25,262 nucleotides of DNA from Seminavis robusta (GCA_903772945.1 CAICTM010001639.1:1-25262); one strand, 5' to 3'. Shown: positions 1 to 8,637, counted from the stretch's first letter. Notes: a model not told the origin generated them from the letters alone. A program made the numbers and translations.

Positions 1-260
1 ACCTTTTGTTTCAGTTCCCGGAAATCAGAGATGAATGTACAGATCCGTCTTTCTTGGAATGATGAAAGTTGGTGCCGCCCCACTCGGAACGGTTTACTTT
101 CTTGAGTACTCTGCCTCGCAGAGACGTTCAACCTCCATCTTAAGAGTGTTGTATGACCCGTGGAATAGGTAAGCCCTTGCATGATAGGGTTTAGCATCAG
201 GGAAGTTCTACTTCGTAGTCGTCCATCTGCCACTTTCCCAAAGTACCATCGATAAGTCAG
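1..260 (-). pseudogene. Ty3/gypsy reverse transcriptase, N-terminal fragment with stops
   Basis: The minus strand encodes a block recognisable as the entry into a Ty3/gypsy reverse transcriptase: a KPYHARAY-like segment at about 170-195, then NTLKMEVERLC (about 115-150), then a GAAPTFIIPRK-like segment at about 50-85. In intact elements this precedes the fingers and palm with the catalytic YxDD, which would lie beyond the window edge. In-frame stops occur after the R-K of the second block, before the third, and in the upstream linker. It is therefore a pseudogene. Confidence 0.7.
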
Positions 261-489
261 AGTACTTCGTCAGTAAAGTGAAGCTGTTCCTTCTCTTTCC
301 GTGTTTAACTGATCTTGACTTTGGCAAACCTGCCTTAGTCAGCTTGTTCGTATTTCGCATCAAGAATCTCTTGAGAGATCTGCACTGTCATCGACAGCGG
401 CAGGATCAGGAATGAAAAAGTTTTCTTCTTCATGTGTCGCTATCTTTCATAGAATAGATGCGCCGTCCCATTCCACTGACATGGTAGTG

Positions 490-815
490 AAACGAACTTG
501 AAACCTAAGTCAGAGAGAAATATCTCGACCTATGATCATGTCATACGCCCCCAAGCTCTTGGTGACGTGTAAGTCCCCTCGATAATTCTATCTTCGTGGA
601 TTCAGGAATCATGAATGCACCTTTGCACTTCGTGCTGGTGTTAATTCTCCTGCAGGGGTAGTCCACATCGTTTGGACGCCCCCAAGATCCTTCATGCGTA
701 ATTCTTATCATGAGGTTTGAGCAATCAAGGTTCCGGATGCTCCTGTATCCAGCAAACAACGGAGTGTAACGGGTTTTGGTTTCCCTTTTTCTCGCTTGTT
801 AAATCTAACATAAAC
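490..815 (-). pseudogene. Ty3/gypsy aspartic protease (retropepsin) fragment
   Basis: On the minus strand, VTLRCLLDTGASGTLIAQTS (about 712-770) carries the canonical retropepsin catalytic triplet D-T-G followed by A-S at 735-749. It ends in a TGA, and a frame change follows. About 190 bases further on the same strand encodes YDMIIGRDISL (about 510-545), the flap-distal I-x-G-R-D block found at the protease C-terminus in gypsy elements. Upstream, PIVYVRFNKREKGKPKP leads into the active site. The two blocks lie in different frames, so the enzyme is broken. In an active element it would process the Gag-Pol polyprotein. Confidence 0.75.
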
Positions 816-1044
816 GATTGGGTTTGAGGTCTCTTGTCTTGCGACGTTTACGAGGTGGTTGTTGCACGGACGAGGTTAACGATGCTAAATAGATCATCAG
901 AGTCTAGTTGAGCAGCTTTAGGCAATCATCTAATTTCCGTAGAGTTCATCAAGTTGCAAACAATTCTTGTTTACTAGTTAGTAGATATCTTCATCACTTT
1001 GGTATGAGAAATCGGACAGGGTTCCGTTGATTCATCATCCTGGC

Positions 1045-1275
1045 CTAATCCTCAGATAGGTTCTCCATCCAATGATTGAAATTGATAGAGGAGTTGTCCT
1101 CATTGTCAGAGTTTTCTGATTTGCGCTTGGCAACATGGTTGCGAAGTTTGCAAGTGGTGGCACGAGTGTCGTCGATCTCGTGTTCTTCGTCATTGTCGAC
1201 GAGAGGAAGAATGGGTTTGTCACGCAACTGTTTCTCGAAGTTGCGGAACGCATGCTTTCCTTGAGCCATCTTCAT
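1045..1275 (-). CDS. Short gag-like ORF upstream of gypsy protease
   Basis: This is a minus-strand ORF with a Met at 1275 (MKMAQGKHAFRNF) and a second Met at 1269, about 76 codons long and ending at 1045. The product is hydrophilic, with a basic first half (KHAFRNFEKQLRDK) and an acidic Ser/Asp/Asn-rich tail. It shows no zinc knuckle. It sits just upstream of the protease on the same strand, where Gag belongs, and is too short for a full Gag, so it may be a remnant or an N-terminal piece. The frame is open further upstream to 1329 but only from a non-ATG codon. The gag call rests on position, not on a recognised domain. Confidence 0.4.
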   Translation of the reverse strand: MKMAQGKHAFRNFEKQLRDKPILPLVDNDEEHEIDDTRATTCKLRNHVAKRKSENSDNEDNSSINFNHWMENLSED

Positions 1276-1706
1276 GGTGAAGGAATAGGTTGAGGGTAGC
1301 TGAGAGCTATTGTGTTTGCTTGTTAACAAAATGCACTACGCTAAAAGCTAGTGTAAAGATCTTTCGAGTGTTTTGAGTTTGAGAGAATGAAAGTTATGAG
1401 AGAGATTAGAAAGCTATGAAAACTAATCAACGAGAGAGATCATCATCAAAGGATCGTAGATCTGGCTTCCCGCGGGAGACTATAAAGTGTGATAGAGTAG
1501 GTTGTGGTAGTAATCCTACGTCTCTCCACGATCCTAAAACGGAACGCGTGGAAGGTTTGTCTAGCCTGGATCTAGTAGCGTGGAAGTACTCCACGCTGGC
1601 TAAATATCTAGAGCGATGTTTCATCATCAACCTAGTATGACTAGCGCGGTCATTGAGAACCCTGTCTCGAATGACTATTCACGAGAGACTCAGTCATGAG
1701 TCGAAC
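1276..1706 (-). other. Leader/possible LTR segment of the gypsy element, boundaries undefined
   Basis: This stretch lies upstream of the gag-like ORF on its coding strand. It contains a TATA-like TTTATAG on the minus strand near 1480 and an AT-rich stretch near 1320-1420, as a retroelement promoter or leader might. Small ORFs on both strands here look random. No primer-binding site or LTR end could be fixed, because the partner LTR lies outside the window. Confidence 0.3.
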
Positions 1707-2180
1707 TCAAACCCTATCTAGGATCGAGTCGCGAATAAGGCTAAGAGCCGTGTATTGCACAGGGTTGGTTGGCACATTGGCAGGGAGTTCATCAGCACTC
1801 AATGCCCTATCATAGCGGACCCATACCTTCCGCATGTCAGGGTTGATGATCCACCTTCCTGAGTAGTGTGTTTCCTGCCTGTGGGGCAATGCCTCTGGAA
1901 AGATGAGGTCTGGCTGTCTGTAAAACTGGTTGTTGTCTCCAGACCTGTGGTACCGTTTGGGGTATTGGAAGATGGCTGTACTGCTAACAGGTTGAACAGG
2001 TTGAGCTGGTGCATGGTTGGATGACACCGGTGGTATAGGGGTGTAAGGCAGGGAGAATGTTGAAGGTAGACTGCTGCCATGTGTTAGTGTTGGTTGGGTT
2101 GAAGTAGTCTTTGTAGTCTTATCCTCCTTCTTGAGGGCCCTCAAATGGTCAATGACTTCATCTCCACAAGGTGGGAACAT
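1707..2180 (-). CDS. Unrecognised Pro/Thr/Ser-rich ORF, possibly retroelement Gag fragment
   Basis: This minus-strand ORF has an ATG at 2180 and a TAA in frame two codons upstream of that ATG, giving about 157 aa. A short charged N-terminus (DHLRALKKEDK) is followed by a low-complexity P/T/S/Q linker (residues about 25-70). A more globular C-terminal half follows, rich in aromatic and basic residues and containing SGRWIINPDMRKVWVRYD. I do not recognise the domain. A linker followed by a compact domain and the setting among retroelement debris would suit a Gag-like protein, but this is inference. It could also be a terminal exon, since the frame opens only just upstream. Confidence 0.35.
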   Translation of the reverse strand: MFPPCGDEVIDHLRALKKEDKTTKTTSTQPTLTHGSSLPSTFSLPYTPIPPVSSNHAPAQPVQPVSSTAIFQYPKRYHRSGDNNQFYRQPDLIFPEALPHRQETHYSGRWIINPDMRKVWVRYDRALSADELPANVPTNPVQYTALSLIRDSILDRV

Positions 2181-2720
2181 CACTTATCAATCCTGAATCC
2201 AAACCAACTGGTTCTGAACTGCCTTGGGACTGTGCTATAGAACCAGTGGTCCCTTCCACACCTTGTCTCATGGGCAGTGAGTGTGGTTGACTTGTGTAGA
2301 GGTGTTGAACAAATACTGCCACGAAAAATCCAGATGGTGACCTGAGGTCTTGCACTGTTGGTCAATGACTAAACAAGGGATGCTTAACACACTGGTAACC
2401 TTGGAATCCTTCGAAACACTTCGAAAGGTGGTCTCGTGGTGCTCCGAGTTACTCCTGTAGCGCACTCGGAACAGAGTACGGAGCCAAGGAGTTCACGGAA
2501 TCGACCGAAATGTGAGGTTGGTTGATCACGCGAAGTATCGACTTGCTTTCGGAACAAACGTCACTTGGAAGAGGTGCGTTCTATACCGGTTCTGTGAGTG
2601 CCGTGTGAGTACCGGTTCCCTTTTCACCAGTACCGTCCGCAGGCACGGCTGAGATATTCCATACGATTTTCGAAAAGTCGACAATGGGGATCTGCCGCTG
2701 CTTGTATTCGATCGGTAGCC

Positions 2721-2804
2721 GTAACCAAGCCGATTAACAAAGAACTGGCTGGACTATCCTCTCAAACACCCTCAGGTTGATAGGTGGGACGCTTGGTTTC
2801 ACTC
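2721..2804 (+). repeat. Diverged direct repeat, copy A (84 bp, partner 2902-2985)
   Basis: This aligns without gaps to 2902-2985. Shared blocks include CTGGCTGG, TTGATAGGTG and CTTGGTT, with a CCAAGCC-A/T-ATTAAC start. The period is 181 bp. The copies are clearly diverged, so the duplication is old. Confidence 0.65.
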
Positions 2805-2844
2805 CTACCGCTTCAATATTGGTCAAGTTAGGTCGATCGGCAGA

Positions 2845-2875
2845 TTCCTGTCGCAATTTCCTGTCGCAATTTCCT
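2845..2875 (+). repeat. 13-bp tandem duplication
   Basis: TTCCTGTCGCAAT occurs at 2845-2857 and is repeated exactly at 2858-2870, followed by a partial third start (TTCCT). Confidence 0.85.
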
Positions 2876-2901
2876 CTTCCACTCGACGACCGATTGTACC
2901 A

Positions 2902-2985
2902 GTGCCAAGCCTATTAACCGAGGCACTGGCTGGTCTATTCTGTAGAGCAACCTCCACTTGATAGGTGACTGTCTTGGTTCCACTC
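2902..2985 (+). repeat. Diverged direct repeat, copy B (84 bp, partner 2721-2804)
   Basis: This is the second copy of the 181-bp-period duplication. It has the same block order as copy A and equal length. Confidence 0.65.
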
Positions 2986-3639
2986 GAATTGGTCGCGATT
3001 CCAGTTTTCGGTCGTCAGTCTGTCGACAGGTCTCGATCAGCCGATTCAGCAACTCGCTCGCTCTTCTTCACTCGATTTCCACACTCCTGCGAGCCACTCC
3101 TTGTGCCTGCAATCTGCGACAATGTTAATCCAATGAGATCCAGTCAGGGTAGATGCACAAAGAGCTGGGAGTGGAGAGCTCTGCTTGGAGGTCTCACTCC
3201 TCTGGCACTGGGAATGGGCCAGCCACAAAGCTGGCTGCCACTGTTATTCAATCTCCACAGCAATGATTGAACAACTTACTCTTTGCCTTGGCACAATCCA
3301 CACAGGAAGGCTTCAACTGTGAGGAAACTAGTGCTACTGAGGCTGTATCTGGTCAACTATCCTTTCATTACTTCTTCTTCTTTAAACTATGCTAAAATCA
3401 ACTGAACACAAAATCCTCGACAGCACTCAGCCGTGCGGCTTTGGCTCTCTTGCATCTCATTTGGCTGGTCCTGACAAGCTAACTTTCTATATTGGTCTTA
3501 GCTGAAGAACTGCATCATCCTTGGGGATATAGAGTTCCTCAGCTATTCCTGTATTGCCAGATGGCTGCACTGCTGACCCTACTGTTGGAGTATACAGATG
3601 TCACAGCGATTCTTCCACCTGGCTAAACCAGCACAGCTG

Positions 3640-3925
3640 CTTCGCACCACTATGGGAATTCACGTGGATTTCCACTCATGGGGGCGGTCACCTCAGATGG
3701 CCCTGCGGCGTTCCTCTGCAACTACGCCTGCCGACACCAGCGAGAGCACCGCTACGGCGCCCTCTCGTCCTACATCCCGGGTCCTGCCAACGTGGTGGCT
3801 GATGATGCGTCGCGTCTGCAACACCTCACCCTGCCTGAACTTCTCGCCCACTTTGAACAGGTGTTGATCTCCGCCTTGCGCTGCAGACCGCTTCCAAAAA
3901 CATTGTCTCCAAGACGGCCGCCGCC
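3640..3925 (+). pseudogene. C-terminal RNase H fragment of the YR retroelement
   Basis: The frame through 3678 encodes GAVTSDGPAAFL followed by HRYGALSSYIPGPANVVADD (about 3735-3810) and ASRLQHLTLPELLAHFEQ. The YIPG-x-x-N-x-x-A-D-D-x-S-R signature is the end of the RT-linked RNase H domain in DIRS-like and related retroelements. The second D of the ADD is normally a metal ligand. Upstream RNase H and RT sequence is not present in readable form. The recombinase continues in another frame after about 3857, which may be a natural ORF overlap or a frameshift. Confidence 0.65.
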
Positions 3926-4960
3926 CGCGACCGGACCTTCGGACGATGGTGTGACTTCTGCGCAGGCCTCGGCGTCAACCCATCCCTCTGTGATATCCCT
4001 GACCAAGAGATCCAAGCCTGCTACCTCCTCGTCTTCGGAAACCGTTACCGCCAGTCTAACAATGTCTGAGCTGACCCAGTGGACCAGGCCCTTCTTGCCG
4101 TCGGGAACGGGATCACCGACCTGGGTCACCCGGATCCCAGAAAGCTCAAAGCAGGATCCGACCACAACCATCCAATACTCGCTGCTTTCCTCAAAGGACT
4201 CAGGGATGAAGATGGACCCCCTGACTGAGCCTACCCCATCAACCTCTCCATCCTCCGAGCTATGCTCGATGCCCTGGACTATGACGACGCCACCTGGGGA
4301 ACCCTCAACCGCCACGTCCGTGACCTCTGCATCCTGGCCTTCTTCTGGCTTCTACGCCCTGCGGAGTACCTGGATACCGGGAACCCTGAATCCTGAAGCC
4401 AAGCCATTCGCTTCTGTGATGTCTCCTTCACTGTCCGCGGCGGCCTCCAAGTCCGCGGAGACACCATCTCTTTGAATGACGTGAAAAACCACGCGTGCCT
4501 CACCGATGCCACGTTTACGTTCACTGACCAAAAGAATGCTGTCCGCGGCGAGTCCGTGGGCCACCGCCCGACCTCTGATCCGTGGCTTTGCCCGGTGAAG
4601 TCCCTCGCACGTGTGGTCTACCACCTCCGTACCAACGGCGCCGACGCCGATACTCCCCTCTTCAACCACTTCAATGTGGCCCGCAACCGGTGGTATCCTG
4701 TGAAGCCCCAGTTCATCACCAACGCCCTCCGCCACGCTGCGGCCCTCATCTCCCACGACACCAGCATAAACCCTGACAAGGTCTCTGCCCGCTCCCTCCG
4801 TCCTGGTGGTGCCACAGCCCTTCTCTGCGCACATGTTGACTCAGATGCCATCCGCCTTCTCGGCCGCTGGAAGTCCGACGCCATGCTCCGCTACCTGCGC
4901 ATCCAAGCCGCTGCCGCCACCCACCGCTACTCCCAACAGATGTTGGACCATGGGGCGTAA
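3857..4960 (+). pseudogene. Tyrosine recombinase (phage-integrase fold) with three in-frame TGA stops
   Basis: One continuous frame runs from 3857 to the TAA at 4958-4960, about 367 codons, broken only by TGA codons at 4067-4069, 4226-4228 and 4394-4396. An N-terminal SAM-like part (AARDRTFGRWCDFCAGLGV) is followed by a catalytic part. LLRPAEYL carries the first conserved Arg (4355-4357). RSLRPGGATALL carries the second Arg (4799-4801). LLGRWKSDAMLRYL carries the Trp and the nucleophilic Tyr (4892-4894). The box normally reads H-x-L-R, but here the His position is Arg (CGC, 4790-4792). In a live element the enzyme would integrate circular DNA intermediates. The part from 4472 to 4960 is uninterrupted. 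The stops and the His change mark it as inactive, unless TGA is read through. Confidence 0.85.
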
Positions 4961-5158
4961 AACTTCCCGGGAGGCACCTACGATCGCCAACTCCTCCCGG
5001 CGCAAGCGCCCCAACACTTCAACGAGATTCTTCTCCACGAAGAACTCTACTAGGACTAACCTACCCTAGTCCTCGGCCCCCTGTCCTCGCCTACACCTGG
5101 ACAGGGGGTAACTTCTCCCACCCGCTAGGCTCCCTCCCTGTTCTGCCTTTGGCTTTTG

Positions 5159-5268
5159 GGTTGCACGACTCAAGGCTGTCCCGTGGAACATCACATTCCC
5201 GGGACTCCTTTCGCCGTGTGGGATCCATCCGGGACTCCCCAGTCCCGGATGGTACCCCAGGGACTGGA
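5159..5268 (+). repeat. Split direct repeat of YR element, upstream copy
   Basis: This is nearly identical to 5843-5953, with a few substitutions and one 1-base length difference. It begins GGTTGCACGACTCAAGG and ends CAGGGACTGGA. It contains a perfect 12-bp inverted repeat around CCCC (5225-5252) and three GGGACT motifs. Its place just downstream of the recombinase suits a terminal or split repeat used to template the circular intermediate. Confidence 0.85.
5225..5252 (+). promoter_or_regulatory. Perfect 12-bp hairpin in the YR repeat
   Basis: CCATCCGGGACT is followed by CCCC and its exact reverse complement. The same hairpin recurs at 5910-5937. It is a candidate recombinase binding or crossover site, since such sites are usually short inverted repeats around a small spacer. 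The function is inferred. Confidence 0.6.
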
Positions 5269-5403
5269 GACGGTCGGCTCAGTAAATGGCCGAGTCTCTC
5301 CACTCACTTAATCCTCTACTTGTCGTGCCTAGCTGCTCTGGGCGAGCGCAGCTTGTCTGCGCCTGGTGTCGAGCAGCAGCACGCCTGGGGAACCCCCCGT
5401 CCG

Positions 5404-5431
5404 AGTTTCCACGCCCCGCAGCGTGGAAACT
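5404..5431 (+). repeat. 11-bp inverted repeat (hairpin) between the YR direct repeats
   Basis: AGTTTCCACGC and its exact complement GCGTGGAAACT flank a 6-base CCCGCA loop. It lies about 135 bp after the upstream direct repeat. Possible roles are an RNA structure near the element's 3' end or part of an A2 repeat. Nothing in the sequence decides this. Confidence 0.7.
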
Positions 5432-5842
5432 TGAACCCTGATGGGTTCTCGCATCCATGACCCTAATCATGGTTGCCGAGAGGACCATCTCACAATTTGC
5501 AAAATTAATTCCCACGCTCCTCACCTACAACTCAAGTACATCTCTACATCTCGCAGGTCATCACCTGCGTTCCGGAAATGGATACCCCATATGATGATGC
5601 ACCGCATCAGCTCCTCAATGCCTCTCGAACAATATTACCCTTAAGGCAACGACGCCCGTCCAAGACCACATTTGGCAAGATCAAAAGCGGCAACCATGAA
5701 TCACTAAAGCCAGCGACCTAGCCAAGATCAGCCATTGAACTGCCGATCGCAAGAAGGTTGTCTCTCTCTCAGCTCACAATTCTTCATTCAGCCGACACTG
5801 AAAGCAAGAACCTAGATTAGATTAACCCACCTCTCCCTCCCT

Positions 5843-5953
5843 GGTTGCACGACTCAAGGCTGTCCCGTGGAACATCACATTCCCGGGACTCCCTTCCGCC
5901 GTGTGGGATCCATCCGGGACTCCCCAGTCCCGGATGGTACCCCGGGGACTGGA
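5843..5953 (+). repeat. Split direct repeat of YR element, downstream copy
   Basis: This is the partner of 5159-5268 in the same orientation, 684-685 bp downstream. The hairpin (5910-5937) is conserved base for base. The high identity beside a decayed recombinase suggests homogenisation, or recent copying of the repeat during replication of the element. Confidence 0.85.
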
Positions 5954-6350
5954 CACATCGGTTCGTACCCCCACAGTTGGGCATTAGCGGCCCGGCTCGC
6001 AAAGTGCCCTCTGCAATATTATTGCAGAACCCAACTCATATCTTTCCGAAACAAAAAATCGACGACAATGGCCAAAAGAGCCGTCAATGAAAGCCATTCC
6101 AGCCCTTGTAAGGATTCTAGAGCCACCAATGAACCCTTGTGTGTCCCTCGGAAGCTTTGTTCTAGGGAAGGATAATGAAAAGAACAGTATTCAGACCAAC
6201 AAGATGCTGAACATGGAACGATGGAAGACTCATTCCGAGGTTCGAGCAGTCTGATCTAACACTAGCAAATGACAGTACGCATAGATTTCATGATAAACGA
6301 ATGCATTTGTTGGCATAAGATCCGATTGCTATAACGCAGTTTGTTAAAAT
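5954..6350. other. Spacer between YR element and transposase gene
   Basis: No supported gene. The segment runs from the end of the downstream direct repeat to the TAG of the transposase C-terminal half. It should include that gene's 3' untranslated region near 6200-6350 and, if the gene is part of a transposon, the element's left end. I could not identify a terminal inverted repeat. Confidence 0.4.
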
Positions 6351-8168
6351 CTAAACATATTCTGCCGTGGCCTGGCAACTGCTCCCAAGACTTTCATCTG
6401 ATTGAAAAGGTTGCGTCCAAGAGGCCGGCACCTTGCTGAAAACAACGTATTCGAAGTGGTCTTTCCAATCCGTCTTGATAATGTATCCATTTATTGAGCG
6501 AGTAAAATCTTCTGGGAGAGTGAGTTGGGGATCTAGCTGGGATGCGGAAGCTGTGTTATCGGCCGTCTTGAGTGCTTTTGTTCTCTTCTTGTACGGTGCT
6601 CTCTTCTTGCCCATGAACCTTTGTTCTATTGCTCGATGAATTACTTCGATTTCTGGTCGACAATGAAGCATTATCCTTCGGAAGGTGCAGTTAGCTCTAG
6701 CTTCAGTACTCGTCATGCAAACTAAAGGTTGTCGGACCGATTCAATGCACTTGTGAGCGGATTCAAATCCCTCTTCCGAGCAACGTCCAAGCATCAGATT
6801 TGTGGATGCAAATGTTGTCAAGTGCGAGCGGAGGATGTGTAACTTATTGAAAACATTTATTTCATTTCCATTGGAGCTGGAGACGTCCTGTGTTTCCATC
6901 GTGAACTCCATCCAAAGCGTTGCATATTGTCGAGTAATGGCATCAAAACGAGCAACATCCTCTTCGATCCACTTTTTCTGGGATTTCATTATTGTCGATA
7001 TCTGATAAAGCAGTTCCGTGAGGCCACGATAGGATTCCATCGCCTTGTCAACCTTAGACTGAAGCTGTAAGTTGTTGGGAAACACCTTCTTCATTCTCTC
7101 TGCAATGAGCTCTTGCCGGTCTGGTGCAAGAACTCTGATCCCGTCTCCGTTTGACAGCTCGAAACCACTGTTCTCCACTCGAAAAGACACTCTTCCATCC
7201 ACTTCGTAAGCTTTCCTCAAGCAGTAAGTTGCAGGACCGATGATACGACTCTTCGTTTTCTTAGCAGCACCAGCTTGGAAGTCATTGCCCTTTTCAATGA
7301 ATAACTTGGCAGCTTCACTTGCTTTTGCCAATGCGTGAAGGTCACTTGCAATACAAAGGCGCTCTGCTTTGATGGATTCGATCTCGCCTGTTAACGAGTA
7401 GCCTTGTGCTGTTTTGATATCGCGGTAAAGCTTTGTGTCTTCCTTTCGGAGCTGCTCGATCCGTACTTTTGAATTGACAACAAAATCTTTCGCTTCTTGT
7501 TGCAGAGTTGATAGCTTGGACAGCCAAGGAAGCTCTCGATCGATTTTGCCACAAGCTTCTAGCATCTTGATGGTACAATGCGTGAAGAGACCACTAGAAA
7601 CGTGCATGCCGGATCCAGAGTTGAGCTCTGGAGGAGTGTAGAGCAATGGTTGGTATATAACACTGTGGTATTTCATTTTCAGCCCCTTGGCTTGCCCAGT
7701 TGAAGATGCTCTCACCAAATCAACTCTTCCACCAGCTTCAGCAATGAAAGCTTCGTACAACGATGGATTCGCATTGACTCCTTTTCGAAGTGCTGGTTGT
7801 TGATCCAAAGGAAGAGTAAGATACTTCCCAAATTCTTTCTTCTTACAGACACAAATCGTACACGGAGCCATGACACCTGCTGTGCCCTGCCCCATAACAG
7901 ATGTATTGCATTTTAAATCATCAGAAGTGAAACATCGAATGTGAAGGCATTTAACATGCAAGACGCTTGTAGACTTTCTTCGTAGCGGCTCTCGGAACCT
8001 TCCGTGAAAGATGTCTCGACCAAACGAATTTGTGAGAGCAAAGCCTCCGTATTCAATTCCATCATCTTCATTGCTCTCCTTGCCGACGAGCTGGATGAAT
8101 TGCTGATTCAGACTATCATCAAGTTGAATTGCTTCCGCTTCATTGTAGACTGAAACGAGAGTTGGCAT
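6351..8168 (-). CDS. C-terminal half of a DDE-like transposase, split from 11102-13135 by an insertion
   Basis: A 605-aa open frame runs from ATG 8168 to TAG 6351-6353. Near the N-terminus, TSDDLKC (residues about 81-87) followed by MGQGTAGVMAPCTICVC (CxxC at about 103-106) matches the pattern 'D-L-K ... G ... C-x-x-C' seen after the second catalytic Asp in a family of eukaryotic transposase-like proteins. A charged, probably coiled-coil stretch lies at about 216-295. KLHILRSHLTTF ... GRCSEEGFESAHK (about 445-473) resembles the terminal Lys/His/Glu block with the third acidic residue. No first-Asp motif is present; it is found in the upstream piece at 11102-13135. The frame is open upstream of ATG 8168 to a TGA near 8236 and continues through the 18-bp repeat, so 8168 is unlikely to be the ancestral start. 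The family name is not assigned. Confidence 0.7.
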   Translation of the reverse strand: MPTLVSVYNEAEAIQLDDSLNQQFIQLVGKESNEDDGIEYGGFALTNSFGRDIFHGRFREPLRRKSTSVLHVKCLHIRCFTSDDLKCNTSVMGQGTAGVMAPCTICVCKKKEFGKYLTLPLDQQPALRKGVNANPSLYEAFIAEAGGRVDLVRASSTGQAKGLKMKYHSVIYQPLLYTPPELNSGSGMHVSSGLFTHCTIKMLEACGKIDRELPWLSKLSTLQQEAKDFVVNSKVRIEQLRKEDTKLYRDIKTAQGYSLTGEIESIKAERLCIASDLHALAKASEAAKLFIEKGNDFQAGAAKKTKSRIIGPATYCLRKAYEVDGRVSFRVENSGFELSNGDGIRVLAPDRQELIAERMKKVFPNNLQLQSKVDKAMESYRGLTELLYQISTIMKSQKKWIEEDVARFDAITRQYATLWMEFTMETQDVSSSNGNEINVFNKLHILRSHLTTFASTNLMLGRCSEEGFESAHKCIESVRQPLVCMTSTEARANCTFRRIMLHCRPEIEVIHRAIEQRFMGKKRAPYKKRTKALKTADNTASASQLDPQLTLPEDFTRSINGYIIKTDWKDHFEYVVFSKVPASWTQPFQSDESLGSSCQATAEYV

Positions 8169-8170
8169 CT

Positions 8171-8188
8171 CAGTCTGCTGAGTCTCTA
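8171..8188 (+). repeat. 18-bp direct repeat, left copy (target-site-duplication-like)
   Basis: CAGTCTGCTGAGTCTCTA occurs here and again exactly at 11110-11127. On the minus strand it encodes the same ETQQT-containing junction at the end of the N-terminal half and just upstream of ATG 8168, so it marks where the gene was split. Confidence 0.9.
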
Positions 8189-8637
8189 CTTTTTCAAGGG
8201 AAGCCGAATACGAAGCGCTTCCCCTCTGGATCTGTCACTACAAGAACAACAACACCACAAATAGCAACAAACACACCCAATCGGTCATACCTATACCATT
8301 ACACTACCTATTAGCACCATCAGAAGCATTGAAATGAAGCGAAAGGACCTCAGGAAGCTTGTTATCTGTTATTTCGTTGAAGAGTACTGTTTTACTATAG
8401 GATTCAACTCAACGTCATCACGGAAAACATACACCCTTTTCCTCTCTTTATCTCTCTTTCAAGCCCTCCGGTTGACAGGATCGACACCTCCCATCCCTCT
8501 ATCAACGCACCTCCTCTATCAACGCGACTATCAAAGCGGCCTTCTCCGGTTCAGACTAGAAAGCCATCCCAACTGAAACCCTACGAGATCGGCGGGTTTC
8601 TATTCTCGACCGCGACGGCCAAGGGAAGCAATGAACA

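Larger units (their letters stand above)
1..1275 (-). mobile_element. Decayed Ty3/gypsy retrotransposon, 5' part (gag-PR-RT), truncated by window edge
   Basis: Reading the minus strand from 1275 downward gives, in order, a short gag-like ORF, a retropepsin core and the start of a reverse transcriptase, which is the gag-pol order of Ty3/gypsy elements. The frame changes several times and stops interrupt it, so no intact polyprotein remains. The rest of pol lies beyond base 1. A leader or LTR would be expected at about 1276-1700, but I could not fix its ends because no second LTR copy is in view. Family assignment is from motif recognition: DTGAS, then GRD, then the pre-RT KPYHARAY-like block. 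Confidence 0.72.
2186..3600. other. Gene-free spacer with diverged internal duplications
   Basis: No frame here looks coding and the small ORFs are short and unrelated. The stretch contains the 84-bp diverged duplication and the 13-bp tandem listed separately. The part from 3060 to 3600 carries no motif I can name. It may be the 5'-truncated boundary zone of the recombinase element that begins soon after. Confidence 0.5.
3640..5953 (+). mobile_element. 5'-truncated tyrosine-recombinase retroelement (DIRS/PAT/Ngaro-like)
   Basis: The element carries the end of an RNase H domain, then a tyrosine recombinase, then two near-identical direct repeats. That order is the hallmark of YR retrotransposons, which integrate with a tyrosine recombinase in place of a DDE integrase. 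The RT part is absent upstream, so the element is 5' truncated or buried in debris. Base composition is markedly more C/G-rich than the flanking DNA, especially in the recombinase. The repeats at 5159-5268 and 5843-5953 could be the B1 and B2 parts of split direct repeats, with 5269-5842 as A2. No A1 was found upstream, so this remains inference. Confidence 0.7.

Noticed and set aside
3770-4315. 181-codon minus-strand ORF opposite the recombinase
   Set aside because: Antisense to well-matched recombinase motifs in GC-rich DNA. Openness follows from codon composition on the other strand.
3678-4475. 265-codon plus-strand ORF
   Set aside because: Only its first ~60 codons (RNase H end) look real. 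From about 3860 the recombinase lies in another frame, and the rest of this ORF is a Ser/Thr/Pro-rich shadow of it.
4352-4834. 160-codon minus-strand ORF
   Set aside because: Also antisense to the recombinase catalytic domain. No protein-like motif.
8189-8230. Left end of the insertion as a poly-A tail
   Set aside because: Only a GAAAAAG run on the minus strand. Too short to claim a retroposed tail.
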